Shown here piece by piece: positions 19,227-30,507 of a stretch of 64,000 nt of DNA. Source of the stretch: Cylindrospermopsis curvispora GIHE-G1 (GTDB taxonomy: Bacteria; Cyanobacteriota; Cyanobacteriia; Cyanobacteriales; Nostocaceae). How positions within the stretch are numbered: position 1 is the first letter of the stretch; each line of letters begins with the position of its first letter. Under the pieces are notes generated by a model that saw nothing but the letters and a program-made list of their open reading frames with translations, had not been told where the DNA came from and made no database searches. A program made the translations under genes and the position numbers. Location: NCBI RefSeq assembly GCF_014489415.1, contig NZ_CP060822.1, positions 3,209,501 through 3,273,500 on the forward strand, given 5' to 3'.

Positions 19227-20690
19227 ATGTCCAGAAATTGTCGAACAGCAGCCAACCCCATTAAAGTTCCCAAGATAAGTTTCCTGACTATGCTCAGGTT
19301 AGGTCTGTTTCAGATGGGTCTGGGTATGATGTCCCTTTTGACATTGGGCGTATTGAATCGAGTCATGATTGATGAACTAGCGATTCTGCCCTTTATTGCG
19401 GCAGGAACGATCGCAATGCACCAATTCGTCAGTCCAGCTAGAATTTGGTTTGGTCAAAAATCTGATAGTCAGAAGATTTTTGGATATCATCGCTCTGGAT
19501 ATGTTTGGATTGGAGCAGCTCTATTTACTAGCATTTCCTTTGTAGCTTTACAAGTAGTGTGGCAATTGGGAACCAGTTTGCAAAATACTGGCTGGAGTCT
19601 ACAAACCTATAGCTGGTCAGCGCTATTAGCTTTGATATTTGGTATGTATGGGTTAGCGTTGAGTGCTAGTTCTACTCCGTTTACTGCTCTTTTAGTGGAT
19701 ATTACTGATGAAGATGACCGCCCTAAACTAATTGCCGTTGTTTGGTCTATGTTAATGATAGGAATTGTCATTGGGGCTAGTATCAGTTCTAGATTGTTAG
19801 AAAGACCGGAAATTTGCGGAACTGCTTTGTTAGCATACGATCCATCCCAGATGAATAAGTGGGTGGATATTAGCAAGTTACAAACAACTATTAACCCGGT
19901 ATTTATCATTTTACCCGGGGCGGTCTTTGTCCTCACCCTACTGGCCACCTTAGGTATAGAAAAAAAATATTCTCGCTACGGAATACGTGGCAATATGGTG
20001 GAAAGAGAAGACCAAATTACCTTGGGTAAAGCACTAAAAATTCTCACAGCTAATCGGCAAACAGGTATATTTTTTGGGTTTTTAATGGTGTTGACCCTCA
20101 GTATTTTTATGCAGGACTCAATTCTAGAACCCTATGGTGGAGAAGTTTTTGGAATGTGTATTTCCCAAACCACCAGATTAAATATTCCCTTTGGTATAGG
20201 GACTCTTCTGGGTATTGGCTCCACTGGATTTTTACTTATACCTCGATTAGGCAAAAAACAAACTACTAAAACTGGTTGTATTGGTGCTGCTGTGAGTTTC
20301 TGCTTGATTATTATGGCGGGATTCTTTCAAAACTCTGGTTTATTAATGACTAGTCTGTTCTTTTTTGGTTTAGCCTCTGGTGTAATTACAACAGGTGCTA
20401 CTAATTTAATGTTAGACTTAACAGCAACAGAAACCGCTGGAACCTTTGTTGGAGCTTGGGGTCTATCTCAGGCTATGGCTAGAGGTATGGCAACGGTTTT
20501 AGGTGGTACTGTGTTAAATCTGGGTAAGTTAGTATTTACATCTCCCATATTGGCCTATGGGATGGTGTTCGCACTCCAAGCCATGGGAATGCTGTTGGCA
20601 ATTTGGTTGTTGCGTCGTGTGAATGTGGTAGAATTTCAACGGGAAAGCAAACAAGTTTTGGCTTCCGTATTGGAAAGCGATCTGGACTAA
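19227..20690 (+). CDS. PucC-type (BCD family) MFS transporter
   Basis: This 487-residue membrane protein has about 12 TM segments and belongs to the bacteriochlorophyll delivery (PucC/LhaA) branch of the MFS. Diagnostic parts are MLRLGLFQMGLGMMSLLTLGV, NRVMIDELAILPF, ALIFGMYGLALSASSTPFTALLVD and MQDSILEPYGGEVFGM. In cyanobacteria such proteins are linked to chlorophyll or pigment-protein assembly. The ATG at 19227 has AAAGGA 11 bp upstream. An internal ATG at residue 22 is also possible. The first ~15 residues are shaped by DNA next to the iscB debris. The next gene starts 3 bp after the stop, so it is an operon. Confidence 0.9.
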   Translation: MSRNCRTAANPIKVPKISFLTMLRLGLFQMGLGMMSLLTLGVLNRVMIDELAILPFIAAGTIAMHQFVSPARIWFGQKSDSQKIFGYHRSGYVWIGAALFTSISFVALQVVWQLGTSLQNTGWSLQTYSWSALLALIFGMYGLALSASSTPFTALLVDITDEDDRPKLIAVVWSMLMIGIVIGASISSRLLERPEICGTALLAYDPSQMNKWVDISKLQTTINPVFIILPGAVFVLTLLATLGIEKKYSRYGIRGNMVEREDQITLGKALKILTANRQTGIFFGFLMVLTLSIFMQDSILEPYGGEVFGMCISQTTRLNIPFGIGTLLGIGSTGFLLIPRLGKKQTTKTGCIGAAVSFCLIIMAGFFQNSGLLMTSLFFFGLASGVITTGATNLMLDLTATETAGTFVGAWGLSQAMARGMATVLGGTVLNLGKLVFTSPILAYGMVFALQAMGMLLAIWLLRRVNVVEFQRESKQVLASVLESDLD

Positions 20691-20693
20691 CCA

Positions 20694-21512
20694 ATGAATG
20701 ATTTTTGGAACACAATTTTAGATTTTTCCCAAGACATAACCAGCGAGGTGGGAAAACAATTAATCCGCGACTTTGGCAAGGTTCACGCTTCTCAAAAGGC
20801 TGATGGCAGCTTGGTGACCCAATCTGATCAGTGGGCTGACCAGACAATTAGAGATGCGATCGCCGCCAATTTTACTGGTTATGGTATTTTAAGCGAAGAG
20901 GGTGATCACGTCTTCCCCCATACCGAGTGGTGTTGGGTAATTGACCCTTTAGATGGGACGACTAATTTTACCAGAGGTATTCCCATTTGGTCAATTTCCC
21001 TGGGTTTACTTTACCGAGGAACTCCCATTTTTGGTTATGTTTTTGTCCCACCCCTAAATCAAAGATTTCATGGTTTTTGGTCTGGAGATTCCGGGTTACA
21101 AACGCCAGTGGGGGCGTTTTTAAATAATCATCCTATTCATACCAGCAAGGAAGAAGCCACTAGTAATCACTTTTTTAATCTTTGTTCTCGGAGTACGGGC
21201 ATAATTCGACCGGGTTTTCCTTGTAAGTTAAGAATGTTGGGGGTTGCTAGTTATAATTTTTTAACTGTCTCTAGCGGAGCAGTTTTGGCAGGTATGGAAG
21301 CCACCCCTAAAGTATGGGATATTGCTGGCGCTTGGGTAATTTTACAGGCTGCTGGTGGTACTTGGATATCTCTGAAAGATGCTCCTTTCCCCCTATTGTC
21401 AGGTCTAGATTATGGCGATCGCTCTTTTCCCACATTAGTCATTAGTGATACAAAAGTTGAATCTACTTTTAGTCCCTTCGTGGCTGAGTTTAAATCCAAA
21501 GTAGGTCAATAA
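20694..21512 (+). CDS. Inositol monophosphatase family protein
   Basis: The 272-residue enzyme has the Mg-dependent IMPase signatures: ILSEEGD (metal Glu), WVIDPLDGTTNFTRGIP (DPxDGTTNF) and KVWDIAGAWVILQAAGG (WDxAG). Substrates in this family include inositol phosphate, histidinol phosphate and sugar phosphates, so the specific substrate is unknown. It starts 3 bp after the transporter stop and is translationally coupled with it. Confidence 0.92.
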   Translation: MNDFWNTILDFSQDITSEVGKQLIRDFGKVHASQKADGSLVTQSDQWADQTIRDAIAANFTGYGILSEEGDHVFPHTEWCWVIDPLDGTTNFTRGIPIWSISLGLLYRGTPIFGYVFVPPLNQRFHGFWSGDSGLQTPVGAFLNNHPIHTSKEEATSNHFFNLCSRSTGIIRPGFPCKLRMLGVASYNFLTVSSGAVLAGMEATPKVWDIAGAWVILQAAGGTWISLKDAPFPLLSGLDYGDRSFPTLVISDTKVESTFSPFVAEFKSKVGQ

Positions 21513-21560
21513 TATTAAAACCCAAAAAAATATAAAAAACCTATACACTCTAAAATAGCT

Positions 21561-22511
21561 ATGAAGGGAATTTGGTTAGAAAACAATCAATTACAACTGA
21601 GAACAGACTTGCCCATTCCTGAACCACCAGAGGGAGAAGTTTTAGTTAAAGTTTTACGTGCGGGTATTTGTAATACCGATCTGGAGTTAATCAGGGGATA
21701 TTATCCCTACAATGGTATATTAGGACATGAGTTTGTGGGAGTGGTGCAAACAGGGCCAAACCATTTAATCAATCAACGGGTGGTGGGCGAAATTAATGCT
21801 GCATGTGGTCATTGTCGTTTTTGTTTGGAGGGGAAACCCACCCATTGTGAAAATCGCACGGTGTTAGGGATTGTGAATCGTCATGGTGCATTTGCGGAAT
21901 ATTTGTCTCTACCAGAAAAAAATATACATCTTGTACCCCCGCAGGTCACCACCGATGCAGCAACTTTTACTGAACCTATAGCAGCAGCTTTACAAATTCA
22001 AGCCCAGGTTAAAATCACTCCCCAACAGAGAGTTTTAGTGGTGGGTGATGGCAAATTGGGACAATTGATAGGTCAGACCTTAGCCTTGACCGGTTGTGAT
22101 TTGTTGGTTGTAGGAAGACACCAAGAAAAACTAGCCAATCTTTCTTCTAGAAACATTAAAACTGGTTTAGTCAATATGGTAGAAGATAGATCCTTTGATA
22201 TTGCCATTGACTGTACAGGAAATGCGGAAGGATTTGCGGTTGCACGTCGAGCTTTACGTCCCAGAGGTATATTGGTTTTAAAAAGTACCTACGCAGGAAA
22301 TTTAAGTTTGGATGCTTCTGCTCTAGTAGTTGATGAAATTACCCTAGTAGGTTCTCGTTGTGGAGCATTTACTCCAGCACTGGAACTATTAGCCACAAAC
22401 CAGATAGATGTAACATATTTAGTTCATGGAACTTATCCCCTAAATGAGGGTTTAGCCGCTTTTAAAAAAGCCCAGACCAAAGGAGTTTTGAAAATTCTGT
22501 TAGAGATGTGA
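21561..22511 (+). CDS. Zinc-dependent alcohol dehydrogenase-like (MDR family) protein
   Basis: This 316-residue medium-chain dehydrogenase has a GroES-like N-terminal half: GICNTDLELIRGYYPYNGILGHEFVG (catalytic zinc Cys and GHE) and the structural-zinc lobe CGHCRFCLEGKPTHC with four cysteines. It then has a Rossmann fold (RVLVVGDGKLGQLIGQTLAL). At 316 residues it is shorter than typical sorbitol or threonine dehydrogenases. The substrate is unknown. It is 48 bp after the IMPase gene and convergent with thiC. Confidence 0.9.
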   Translation: MKGIWLENNQLQLRTDLPIPEPPEGEVLVKVLRAGICNTDLELIRGYYPYNGILGHEFVGVVQTGPNHLINQRVVGEINAACGHCRFCLEGKPTHCENRTVLGIVNRHGAFAEYLSLPEKNIHLVPPQVTTDAATFTEPIAAALQIQAQVKITPQQRVLVVGDGKLGQLIGQTLALTGCDLLVVGRHQEKLANLSSRNIKTGLVNMVEDRSFDIAIDCTGNAEGFAVARRALRPRGILVLKSTYAGNLSLDASALVVDEITLVGSRCGAFTPALELLATNQIDVTYLVHGTYPLNEGLAAFKKAQTKGVLKILLEM

Positions 22512-22519
22512 CAGTAGGA

Positions 22520-22548
22520 ATTGTAGCAGGTAGAATGCCTGCCACAAT
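22520..22548. terminator. Bidirectional hairpin between convergent MDR and thiC genes
   Basis: ATTGTAGCAGG and CCTGCCACAAT form an 11-bp stem with one mismatch around the 7-nt loop TAGAATG, located between two convergent genes. Confidence 0.5.
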
Positions 22549-22562
22549 CTGTGAGTTCGGAC

Positions 22563-24020
<1,458 letters not shown>

Positions 24021-24095
24021 CTACTTCCTGTTTCATCGTAGTCTCAAGATGATTCTTGAAAGGTTTGTCTACTCCACAAGCTATCTCGGTAGAGC

Positions 24096-24986
24096 TTACC
24101 TTCTGGTTTGAAACCTTTCCCAGGATAATTTTAATTCTTCTGGTGGTGGATTTTTACCATCATAAACCAAAATCACATTGGTCAGTTTTCTTGTTGGTGG
24201 GACCAAAATTACATTATCTGATGCTAAGGCTCTAGATGATCCACCGTCTAAATTCATTGCTTCATAGCAACCCATGGCTTTCATCGCCTCCGCTTCTTCA
24301 TCTAAATATAACTTCTCATCAAAACTAGCCAAAAACAGTCTTTTGCCATCTTGAGAGAAACCAATTGCGGTTCTGAGACTAGCACCTAAAACAGTAGGGT
24401 CTTTAAAACCTTCAAGACGGGGATTAAGCGAAACTTCACCATTACGCAATAATCTTGGTCCAGAGGTAATAGAAAACCAGTGTTTATTCCATACTGGTCT
24501 ACCGTCAACCCTTGCTGTTATCATTTCTGGTCGATTACCAACACCCAATCCCAAAGTGGTGCCAAAGTTTTCCCATGGACTATATTTTAAAAATCTTCCA
24601 CCTGCGACCAGATTACCCATAACCGTTTTTTGGGGATTTGTGGAAGCAAAAGTACCATTTACCACTACCGCAGCGCCAGAGCGAGCAACCAATTGGTCAA
24701 AATTCTCATCGCCATTGGTTCTACTAATTGTATTGGCAAAATTGGCATCGTTCGGTAAACCAATGGTCACAAAAATATTAGGGTCTTTCAAATCAATGAT
24801 TGTTTGATAAAATGGAATACCGTTAATTTGACTTCTATATGCTCGCACAGTCGGTATGATAGTTGGTGTCACACTCGGTTGACTAGGTGTAGTGGGTCTA
24901 ACGGGCAAATCCAATCTCCAAATCTGGGTTAAAAAGGCACCTCCAAAAAGTAAAAAGGAGCGTCTAGGAACTTTAAATTTGGTCAT
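24096..24986 (-). CDS. Phosphodiester glycosidase family protein (NAGPA/DUF2233-like), exported
   Basis: The 296-residue protein begins with a basic and hydrophobic segment (KVPRRSFLLFGGAFLTQIW) that looks like a signal or Tat-like sequence (RRSFLLFG), then a Pro/Thr linker. The rest matches the phosphodiester glycosidase fold: AAVVVNGTFAS, GNLVAGG, SGPRLLRNGEV, RTAIGFSQDGKRLFL and EAMNLDGGSSRAL. Relatives cleave glycosidic phosphodiesters or bind cell-wall glycans. It is probably periplasmic. It ends 59 bp upstream of the thiC leader region and is divergent from the pseudouridine synthase gene. Confidence 0.88.
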   Translation of the reverse strand: MTKFKVPRRSFLLFGGAFLTQIWRLDLPVRPTTPSQPSVTPTIIPTVRAYRSQINGIPFYQTIIDLKDPNIFVTIGLPNDANFANTISRTNGDENFDQLVARSGAAVVVNGTFASTNPQKTVMGNLVAGGRFLKYSPWENFGTTLGLGVGNRPEMITARVDGRPVWNKHWFSITSGPRLLRNGEVSLNPRLEGFKDPTVLGASLRTAIGFSQDGKRLFLASFDEKLYLDEEAEAMKAMGCYEAMNLDGGSSRALASDNVILVPPTRKLTNVILVYDGKNPPPEELKLSWERFQTRR

Positions 24987-25019
24987 AATAGAACCTTGTC
25001 AAGTGTTGAAAGCTAAGAA

Positions 25020-25598
25020 ATGATGGCTCACAACTTCAAGTATATTATTTTTCATAAGCCCTATGGAGTTCTGAGCCAATTTACCCGGGAACTCCCCGAA
25101 CATGTTACCCTCAAAGACTATATTGATGTCCCGGATGTTTATCCTGTGGGGCGTTTAGATTGGGATAGCGAGGGTTTATTGTTACTAACCAATGATGGTA
25201 AATTACAACACCATATTGCCAATCCCCGTTTTGGTCACCAACGTACCTATTGGGTACAGGTGGAACGCATTCCTGACCCAGCAGCTATTGCCAAATTGTG
25301 CCAGGGAGTGGAAATTCAAAATTATCGCACTCTTCCTGCTCAGGTTAAACTGTTATTGGAAGAGCCAACTGTTGGTGAGCGTTACCCTCCCATTAGGTCT
25401 AGGAAAAACGTTCCCACAGCTTGGTTGGAAATGACCCTCAAGGAGGGAAAAAACCGTCAAGTTAGACGTATGACCGCTGCTGTGGGTTTTCCTACCTTAC
25501 GGTTAATTAGAGTCCGTATAGCTCAACTACAATTAGATGATTTACCGGTGGGTACCTGGCGCTATCTTAGCCCTGTTGAGGTCAAATTAATTGTTTAA
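25020..25598 (+). CDS. rluE: 23S rRNA pseudouridine synthase, RluE-like (RsuA family)
   Basis: The 192-residue enzyme lacks an S4 domain and matches RluE, which modifies U2457 of 23S rRNA in E. coli: IIFHKPYGVLSQFT, YPVGRLDWDSEGLLLLTNDG (catalytic Asp in GRLD), PPIRSRKNVPTAWLEMTL and KEGKNRQVRRMTAAVGFPTLRLIR. The symbol is by similarity. The PP2C gene starts 25 bp downstream on the same strand. Confidence 0.9.
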   Translation: MMAHNFKYIIFHKPYGVLSQFTRELPEHVTLKDYIDVPDVYPVGRLDWDSEGLLLLTNDGKLQHHIANPRFGHQRTYWVQVERIPDPAAIAKLCQGVEIQNYRTLPAQVKLLLEEPTVGERYPPIRSRKNVPTAWLEMTLKEGKNRQVRRMTAAVGFPTLRLIRVRIAQLQLDDLPVGTWRYLSPVEVKLIV

Positions 25599-25623
25599 TG
25601 GAGAAATCGCTGGAATTTTTAGT

Positions 25624-26622
25624 ATGCTGATTTGTCCCACTTGTCAATTTGAAAATCCCCATGACCATAAATTTTGTCAAAGCTGTGGTACTCCTCTGAA
25701 TTTAGGGTCTGTTAATTCCCAGTCTAGTTTGGGCGAATCACCTACTTTGTTACAGGATGATGGAGAACAAAATCAGTTATTCTCACATGCTACACCAACA
25801 TTTTTACTGTCTAAGCATTTAAAAACTGTGGAATATGTAGCGGGTACTAATGTTGGTCGTCAACGGCAAAAAAATGAGGATTACTTTGGTATTACTAGTG
25901 AGCAACAAAAGGTAGAATTACCTCATGGTCAGTACTTGCAGGTAAGAGGTCTATACATTGTCTGTGATGGCATGGGTGGACATGCTGGAGGGGAAGTGGC
26001 CAGCGAGTTGGCTGTTAATACTATTAAACAATACTTTGATCAGCATTGGGTTGAGGGAGAATTACCAACCCTGGAAATGATTCGCCAATCTGTACTAGTG
26101 ACTAATCAAGCTATTTATGATATTAACCAGGAAGCTTCGCGTTCTGGTGTTGGTCGCATGGGTACTACCCTGGTTATGTTAATTATGTCCAATAATAAAT
26201 TGGCAGTTAGCCATGTGGGAGATAGTCGAATTTACTCTGTGACCATAACTAAAGGATTGGAGCAAATCACTGTAGACCATGAAGTTGCCCAGCGAGAGAT
26301 TTCTAAGGGTGTAGATGCTAAAATAGCTTATTCTCGCCCTGATGCTTATCAATTAACTCAAGCATTAGGTCCTAGAGATGGGGTCTATCCCGATATCAGT
26401 TTCTTGGAGGTATGTGAAGATACGCTATTTTTGCTGGTTTCCGATGGTCTATCAGATAATGACTTGTTAGAAAATCATTGGCAAACCCACCTCTTACCTC
26501 TACTCGCTTCTAATGGCAATTTGGAATCAGGTCTTAGTAATTTAATTGATTTAGCCAATGAGTATAATGGTCATGATAATATTACGGTTATTCTAATTAG
26601 AGTGAGAGTATTTCCTAGGTAA
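25624..26622 (+). CDS. PP2C-family serine/threonine phosphatase with N-terminal zinc ribbon
   Basis: The 332-residue protein starts with a zinc ribbon MLICPTCQFENPHDHKFCQSCG (two CxxC pairs), then a linker, then a PPM/PP2C domain from about residue 70: NVGRQRQKNEDYF, VCDGMGGHAGGEVAS (metal Asp), AVSHVGDSRIY, LLVSDGLSDND and YNGHDNITVILI. It should dephosphorylate Ser/Thr proteins in the cytoplasm with Mn/Mg. The ATG at 25624 is chosen because it places the zinc ribbon at the N terminus. An upstream in-frame start would overlap the previous gene. Confidence 0.92.
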   Translation: MLICPTCQFENPHDHKFCQSCGTPLNLGSVNSQSSLGESPTLLQDDGEQNQLFSHATPTFLLSKHLKTVEYVAGTNVGRQRQKNEDYFGITSEQQKVELPHGQYLQVRGLYIVCDGMGGHAGGEVASELAVNTIKQYFDQHWVEGELPTLEMIRQSVLVTNQAIYDINQEASRSGVGRMGTTLVMLIMSNNKLAVSHVGDSRIYSVTITKGLEQITVDHEVAQREISKGVDAKIAYSRPDAYQLTQALGPRDGVYPDISFLEVCEDTLFLLVSDGLSDNDLLENHWQTHLLPLLASNGNLESGLSNLIDLANEYNGHDNITVILIRVRVFPR

Positions 26623-26748
26623 ACTATTGCTGAACAGCATAAATAATGTATCCTGTAAACCGAAAAAATTTTTAAAAACTATTATGGTTAACCACAGTAT
26701 TTCCTTTTAAAGGGAAATACTCGGGTTCATTAAAAAGGTGAAAGTGTT

Positions 26749-27024
26749 ATGAAAACAGTAGAAGGAGTTGACACTACAAACAACTCCCCAATCACTCAGC
26801 CTCAAAACATCCAACAGGCAATTCTAGCTGCTCTTACCCAAGCACGACAAGTTTGCGATCAACAAGGGAATAATTCTCCTGAGTGCTCGGTAGCATGGGA
26901 TAGGATTGAGGAATTGCAAGCACAAAATGCTCATCAACAACAACTAAAACACTATCTCACGTCTCTAGAAAGCTACTGTGAAAGGTATCCAGATGCTCTG
27001 GAATGCTTGATTTATGATCTGTAA
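26749..27024 (+). CDS. CP12-like protein (divergent copy)
   Basis: This 91-residue protein has the CP12 layout: ARQVCDQQGNNSPEC, the core VAWDRIEELQAQ and a C-terminal Cys pair ESYCERYPDALEC. The C-terminal end reads DALECLIYDL instead of the DADECR tail, losing the acidic residue and Arg around the last Cys that contact GAPDH. The N terminus is longer and Gln/Asn rich. It may have altered partners. It is followed by a strong terminator. Confidence 0.88.
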   Translation: MKTVEGVDTTNNSPITQPQNIQQAILAALTQARQVCDQQGNNSPECSVAWDRIEELQAQNAHQQQLKHYLTSLESYCERYPDALECLIYDL

Positions 27025-27070
27025 GTTAGGCAGATTTTAACTCCCAAAAAAAACGGCTTTTGGAGTCCTT

Positions 27071-27101
27071 AAAAAGCGATCGCCCCAGACGATCGCTTTT
27101 T
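27071..27101 (+). terminator. Rho-independent terminator after the second CP12 gene
   Basis: AAAAAGCGATCG and CGATCGCTTTTT form a perfect 12-bp stem around CCCCAGA, with A- and T-runs on either side, so it can work for both cp12 (+) and the convergent ctaB (-). Each stem arm contains most of a HIP1 octamer. Confidence 0.8.
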
Positions 27102-27120
27102 GTGTGTCTGTGGAAAGTTC

Positions 27121-28074
27121 CTAACCGACCAAATGCAAACTGTGGAGGATTGTACTCACCAAATAACGGGTAAAGGGTAAACTATCAATTACCATTCCTA
27201 AACATAATAGCATCATGTAAGAAATGGAGTACAAAAACAACTCTTTGGCCATAGTTTTATCTTCTGGATTTTGCAATAATCGCCAAGATTTGTGAAGAAA
27301 TATTCCACCCAAGGTCATGGCTATCACCACATAAACAATCCCACTAGCATGTAAGGGATAAAACAACAATACCGTAGAAGTCACGGTAATTACCGTATAA
27401 AACCAAATCTGTCGGACGGTGGCTTGATTACCAGCCACCACGGGTAACATAGGAATCCCAACTTTTGCGTAGTCGTCCCGAATCATCATGGCCAAAGCCC
27501 AAAAGTGGGGTGGCGTCCATAAAAACACAATGGCAAAAATTAACCAAGCTGCCCAACTCAACGTATCCGTAACTGCTGCCCAACCCACTAAAGCGGGAAT
27601 AGCACCAGCTGCACCCCCAATAACAATGTTTTGAGTGCTATGGCGTTTTAGCCAGTGGGTGTAGACTAAAACATAAAAAACAATACCAGAAAATGCTAAA
27701 AGTGCAGCCAGTAGATTGGCAAAAACAGTTAATAGGGTAAAGGAAGCTATAGCTAGGGCGATCGCAAAAATTAAAGCATCCCTAGATTGCACCTTACCAG
27801 AGGGCATAGGACGGTGACGCGTCCTTTCCATTTCATAATCTATATCCCGGTCATAGATACAGTTAATGGTTTGGGCGCTAGCTGCTGCCAGGGTTCCACC
27901 CAAAAGAGTCACTAATAATAGCCAAGGGTCAACTTGTCCTTTAGCAGCGATCCACATACTACCAGAAGTAGTAATCAAAAGCAGCGGAATAATCCGAGGC
28001 TTAGTTAACTGATAGTAACTTTGAATCACTTGCAAAAATGAATCATGGTGACGAGAGACATTAGTCTCAATCAT
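27121..28074 (-). CDS. ctaB: Protoheme IX farnesyltransferase (heme O synthase)
   Basis: This 317-residue UbiA-family membrane enzyme farnesylates heme B to heme O for cytochrome oxidase. It has about eight to nine TM segments and the prenyl-diphosphate motif [20 protein letters not shown], plus [20 protein letters not shown] and [14 protein letters not shown]. It lies 26 bp after ctaA on the same strand and convergent with the CP12 gene. Confidence 0.95.
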   Translation of the reverse strand: MIETNVSRHHDSFLQVIQSYYQLTKPRIIPLLLITTSGSMWIAAKGQVDPWLLLVTLLGGTLAAASAQTINCIYDRDIDYEMERTRHRPMPSGKVQSRDALIFAIALAIASFTLLTVFANLLAALLAFSGIVFYVLVYTHWLKRHSTQNIVIGGAAGAIPALVGWAAVTDTLSWAAWLIFAIVFLWTPPHFWALAMMIRDDYAKVGIPMLPVVAGNQATVRQIWFYTVITVTSTVLLFYPLHASGIVYVVIAMTLGGIFLHKSWRLLQNPEDKTMAKELFLYSISYMMLLCLGMVIDSLPFTRYLVSTILHSLHLVG

Positions 28075-28100
28075 GTTGGTTATACTTCCTTTATCAATTA

Positions 28101-29024
28101 CTAATTATTTAGGTAACTAGGGTTACTAATATTTCTGTCTCGTAAAGCCAGAACCGTAAAAACTACTAGAGTTCCTAACAGAGTAGCTCCGACTGCTTGG
28201 TGAGTTACAGTGAGAGGTTCAACTTGTAAATGTAATCGGAAGGTAGCCAAACCTAACAGCAATTGCAAAATTAACAACCCACCTGCTAGATTAGCCAATT
28301 TTCGCAAAGCGGGATGTAATGCTGGGGTACGCCAGGAAATAAAGACTATGGCCAAAGTTGCTACTGTGGGAGGTAATAAACCAAAAATATGGCTATACAT
28401 AACACCACACAACTCCTCTCCTGCTAGACATTGATGTAATGCCCAACGGGAACCTACCAAAGCACCTAAAAGACTTTGTAGATAGACCAAAACTGCAGCT
28501 GTTAAACCCACCCAAGGAAGTTTGCCCACAGTACCTGTTCCTTTATAAGGACTAAGGACTGTACCAATGACTAATAAAGTAGTGAAAAATAAGAGTGCGG
28601 TTGCTAAATGGGCAGTTACAATATCAAACCGCAACAATTCAGTCACAGTCAGTCCGCCCAAAACTCCTTGAAATACGATTAATAACAGAGCAAAAGTAGC
28701 AGCTCCTGGTAACCATGGAGGTAAAACACGACGATGCCACCAACATAAACCTGTCAAGGCGATCGCGCTTAACCCAATTAAAGCAGCATCTAATCTATGG
28801 AACCACTCCAAGAAGACTTGAAGATTCATTTGTTTAGTCGGCACTAATTCACCATAACACAAAGGCCAGTCTGGACAAGCCAAACCAGCATTCATTACGC
28901 GAGTAGCACTACCTATAGCCATCAAAATCAAAGTGGCTATACAAATTTTCCAAACCAGGCGCCGAATGAGTTCCTGGGGATGATTCGCCTCCTGATTTTG
29001 TTGTTCTAGGACAAATTCACTCAT
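28101..29024 (-). CDS. ctaA: Heme A synthase (COX15/CtaA)
   Basis: CtaA oxidises heme O to heme A. The 307-residue form has eight TM segments and the paired heme-ligand histidines in [30 protein letters not shown] and [11 protein letters not shown], plus the Cys pair CLAGEELC in the loop. An open frame runs 22 codons further upstream, but the ATG at 29024 (MSEFVLEQQ) gives a typical N terminus. It forms an operon with ctaB, divergent from coxBAC. Confidence 0.94.
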   Translation of the reverse strand: MSEFVLEQQNQEANHPQELIRRLVWKICIATLILMAIGSATRVMNAGLACPDWPLCYGELVPTKQMNLQVFLEWFHRLDAALIGLSAIALTGLCWWHRRVLPPWLPGAATFALLLIVFQGVLGGLTVTELLRFDIVTAHLATALLFFTTLLVIGTVLSPYKGTGTVGKLPWVGLTAAVLVYLQSLLGALVGSRWALHQCLAGEELCGVMYSHIFGLLPPTVATLAIVFISWRTPALHPALRKLANLAGGLLILQLLLGLATFRLHLQVEPLTVTHQAVGATLLGTLVVFTVLALRDRNISNPSYLNN

Positions 29025-29416
29025 GAACGATACCCGATCCACTCTAGAGACTGAAAAAGACACATACCTACACCTTAACCTATCGGTCAAGATTGCCAGA
29101 TGGGCTTTCCTTTATAATTTGAATCCTCCAGGGCTATCTTGACTGTAAGATTTAGTCATTTTTTAAGATACCAATAATTAGTTGTTGACAAATTTGCCAA
29201 CTTTTGGCTCGATTTTTGCAGATTAGATACCAGGTGGGGATAAATTGGCCAATTTGCTGAAAAAATAGCACCTAATGTTGCCATAATGCTCCTAGAAGCA
29301 ATATGAGAAAAACTTAACAAAAATTTTAGACATCATAACCCAATCTTCTCACAGCTGCACTACCTTGGTATATGGGTTACTAAATAAATTCAATCAAGTA
29401 AAACCTCAAATAAGCC
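29025..29416. promoter_or_regulatory. Divergent promoter region between ctaA-ctaB and coxBAC
   Basis: About 390 bp of AT-rich DNA separate the heme A synthesis operon from the oxidase operon. I see no gene and no confident -35/-10 pair, but both promoters must lie here. Confidence 0.5.
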
Positions 29417-30433
29417 GTGAAAATTCCAAATTCCATCTGGACATTACTCATTGGCATCGCTCTCACCTTAACTAGTCTTTGGTACGGTCACAATCATGGG
29501 CTGTTACCCATAGCAGCAGCAGATGAAGCTGTATTAATAGACGGTCTGTTTGATGCGATGTTAACTGTCTCTATAGGGATATTTCTCTTGGTCGAAGGTA
29601 TTTTAATTTACTCAGTATTTAAATACCGTCGGCGTGCGGGTGATAACGAAGACGGTCCAGCTATTGAAGGTAACATTCCCCTGGAAATACTTTGGACAGC
29701 AATTCCAGCAGTGATAGTCCTGGGCATTTCTGTATACAGTTTTGATGTATACAATCAAATTGGGGGATTAGATCCTCATGGAGGGCATGATGCTCCCATC
29801 ATAGAGGAAGCTAGGGTTATGCCGGGTACTGCTATTGCGGCTACTCTCAGTGACAAGCCAGTAAATACCCCGGACCATCACCAAGATTCCGCTGCTTCTA
29901 TGGAAATTGCCCAGGCGGAAAACACATCTAATGAAGCGGAACCACTAGTGGTTGAAGTCTCAGCTCTGCAATACGCTTGGATATTCACCTATCCAGATGC
30001 GGGGATAAGCACAGGGGAAATTCACGTTCCTGTGGGTCAACAAGTACAGATGAAGATGACAGCTAATGATGTGATTCACGCCTTTTGGGTTCCAGAATTT
30101 CGTCTGAAACAAGATGTGATCCCCGGTAGAGAAACTCGAGTCCGCTTCACTCCCAGAAAAGAGGGAACCTATACTGTGGTTTGTGCAGAACTCTGTGGCC
30201 CCTACCATGGGGCTATGCAAACTCAAATCATAGTAGAGTCAAAACAAGCCTTTGATGCCTGGGTTCAGGAACAGTTACTGGCGGAAAAAGAAACTATTAA
30301 TCAGGCGATCGCCCTGAATCCCTCCGCTATGTCAGCTGATGAATTTCTGGCCCCCTATATGCAAAAGATGCATATTCACCCAGAAACCTTAGGAATAGGA
30401 AAGGTACTTTTAGAATCTTTCTCAAAGTCATAG
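29417..30433 (+). CDS. coxB: Cytochrome c oxidase subunit II
   Basis: The 338-residue subunit has an N-terminal signal/anchor (SIWTLLIGIALTLTSLWYG), two TM segments and a periplasmic/lumenal cupredoxin domain. The CuA ligands are visible in VIHAFWVPEFRLKQDVIPG and CAELCGPYHGAMQTQI (two Cys, His, Met). An insertion with His/Asp-rich, Ala-rich sequence (residues ~115-175) is typical of cyanobacterial CoxB. The start is a GTG at 29417. It is the first gene of coxBAC. Confidence 0.96.
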   Translation: MKIPNSIWTLLIGIALTLTSLWYGHNHGLLPIAAADEAVLIDGLFDAMLTVSIGIFLLVEGILIYSVFKYRRRAGDNEDGPAIEGNIPLEILWTAIPAVIVLGISVYSFDVYNQIGGLDPHGGHDAPIIEEARVMPGTAIAATLSDKPVNTPDHHQDSAASMEIAQAENTSNEAEPLVVEVSALQYAWIFTYPDAGISTGEIHVPVGQQVQMKMTANDVIHAFWVPEFRLKQDVIPGRETRVRFTPRKEGTYTVVCAELCGPYHGAMQTQIIVESKQAFDAWVQEQLLAEKETINQAIALNPSAMSADEFLAPYMQKMHIHPETLGIGKVLLESFSKS

Positions 30434-30507
30434 CTGGTAAAGATATGGCTTAAATATATCGGGAGAAAACACCTTTTGAACTTCCTAAATGGAAAGCTCC
30501 TATAACT

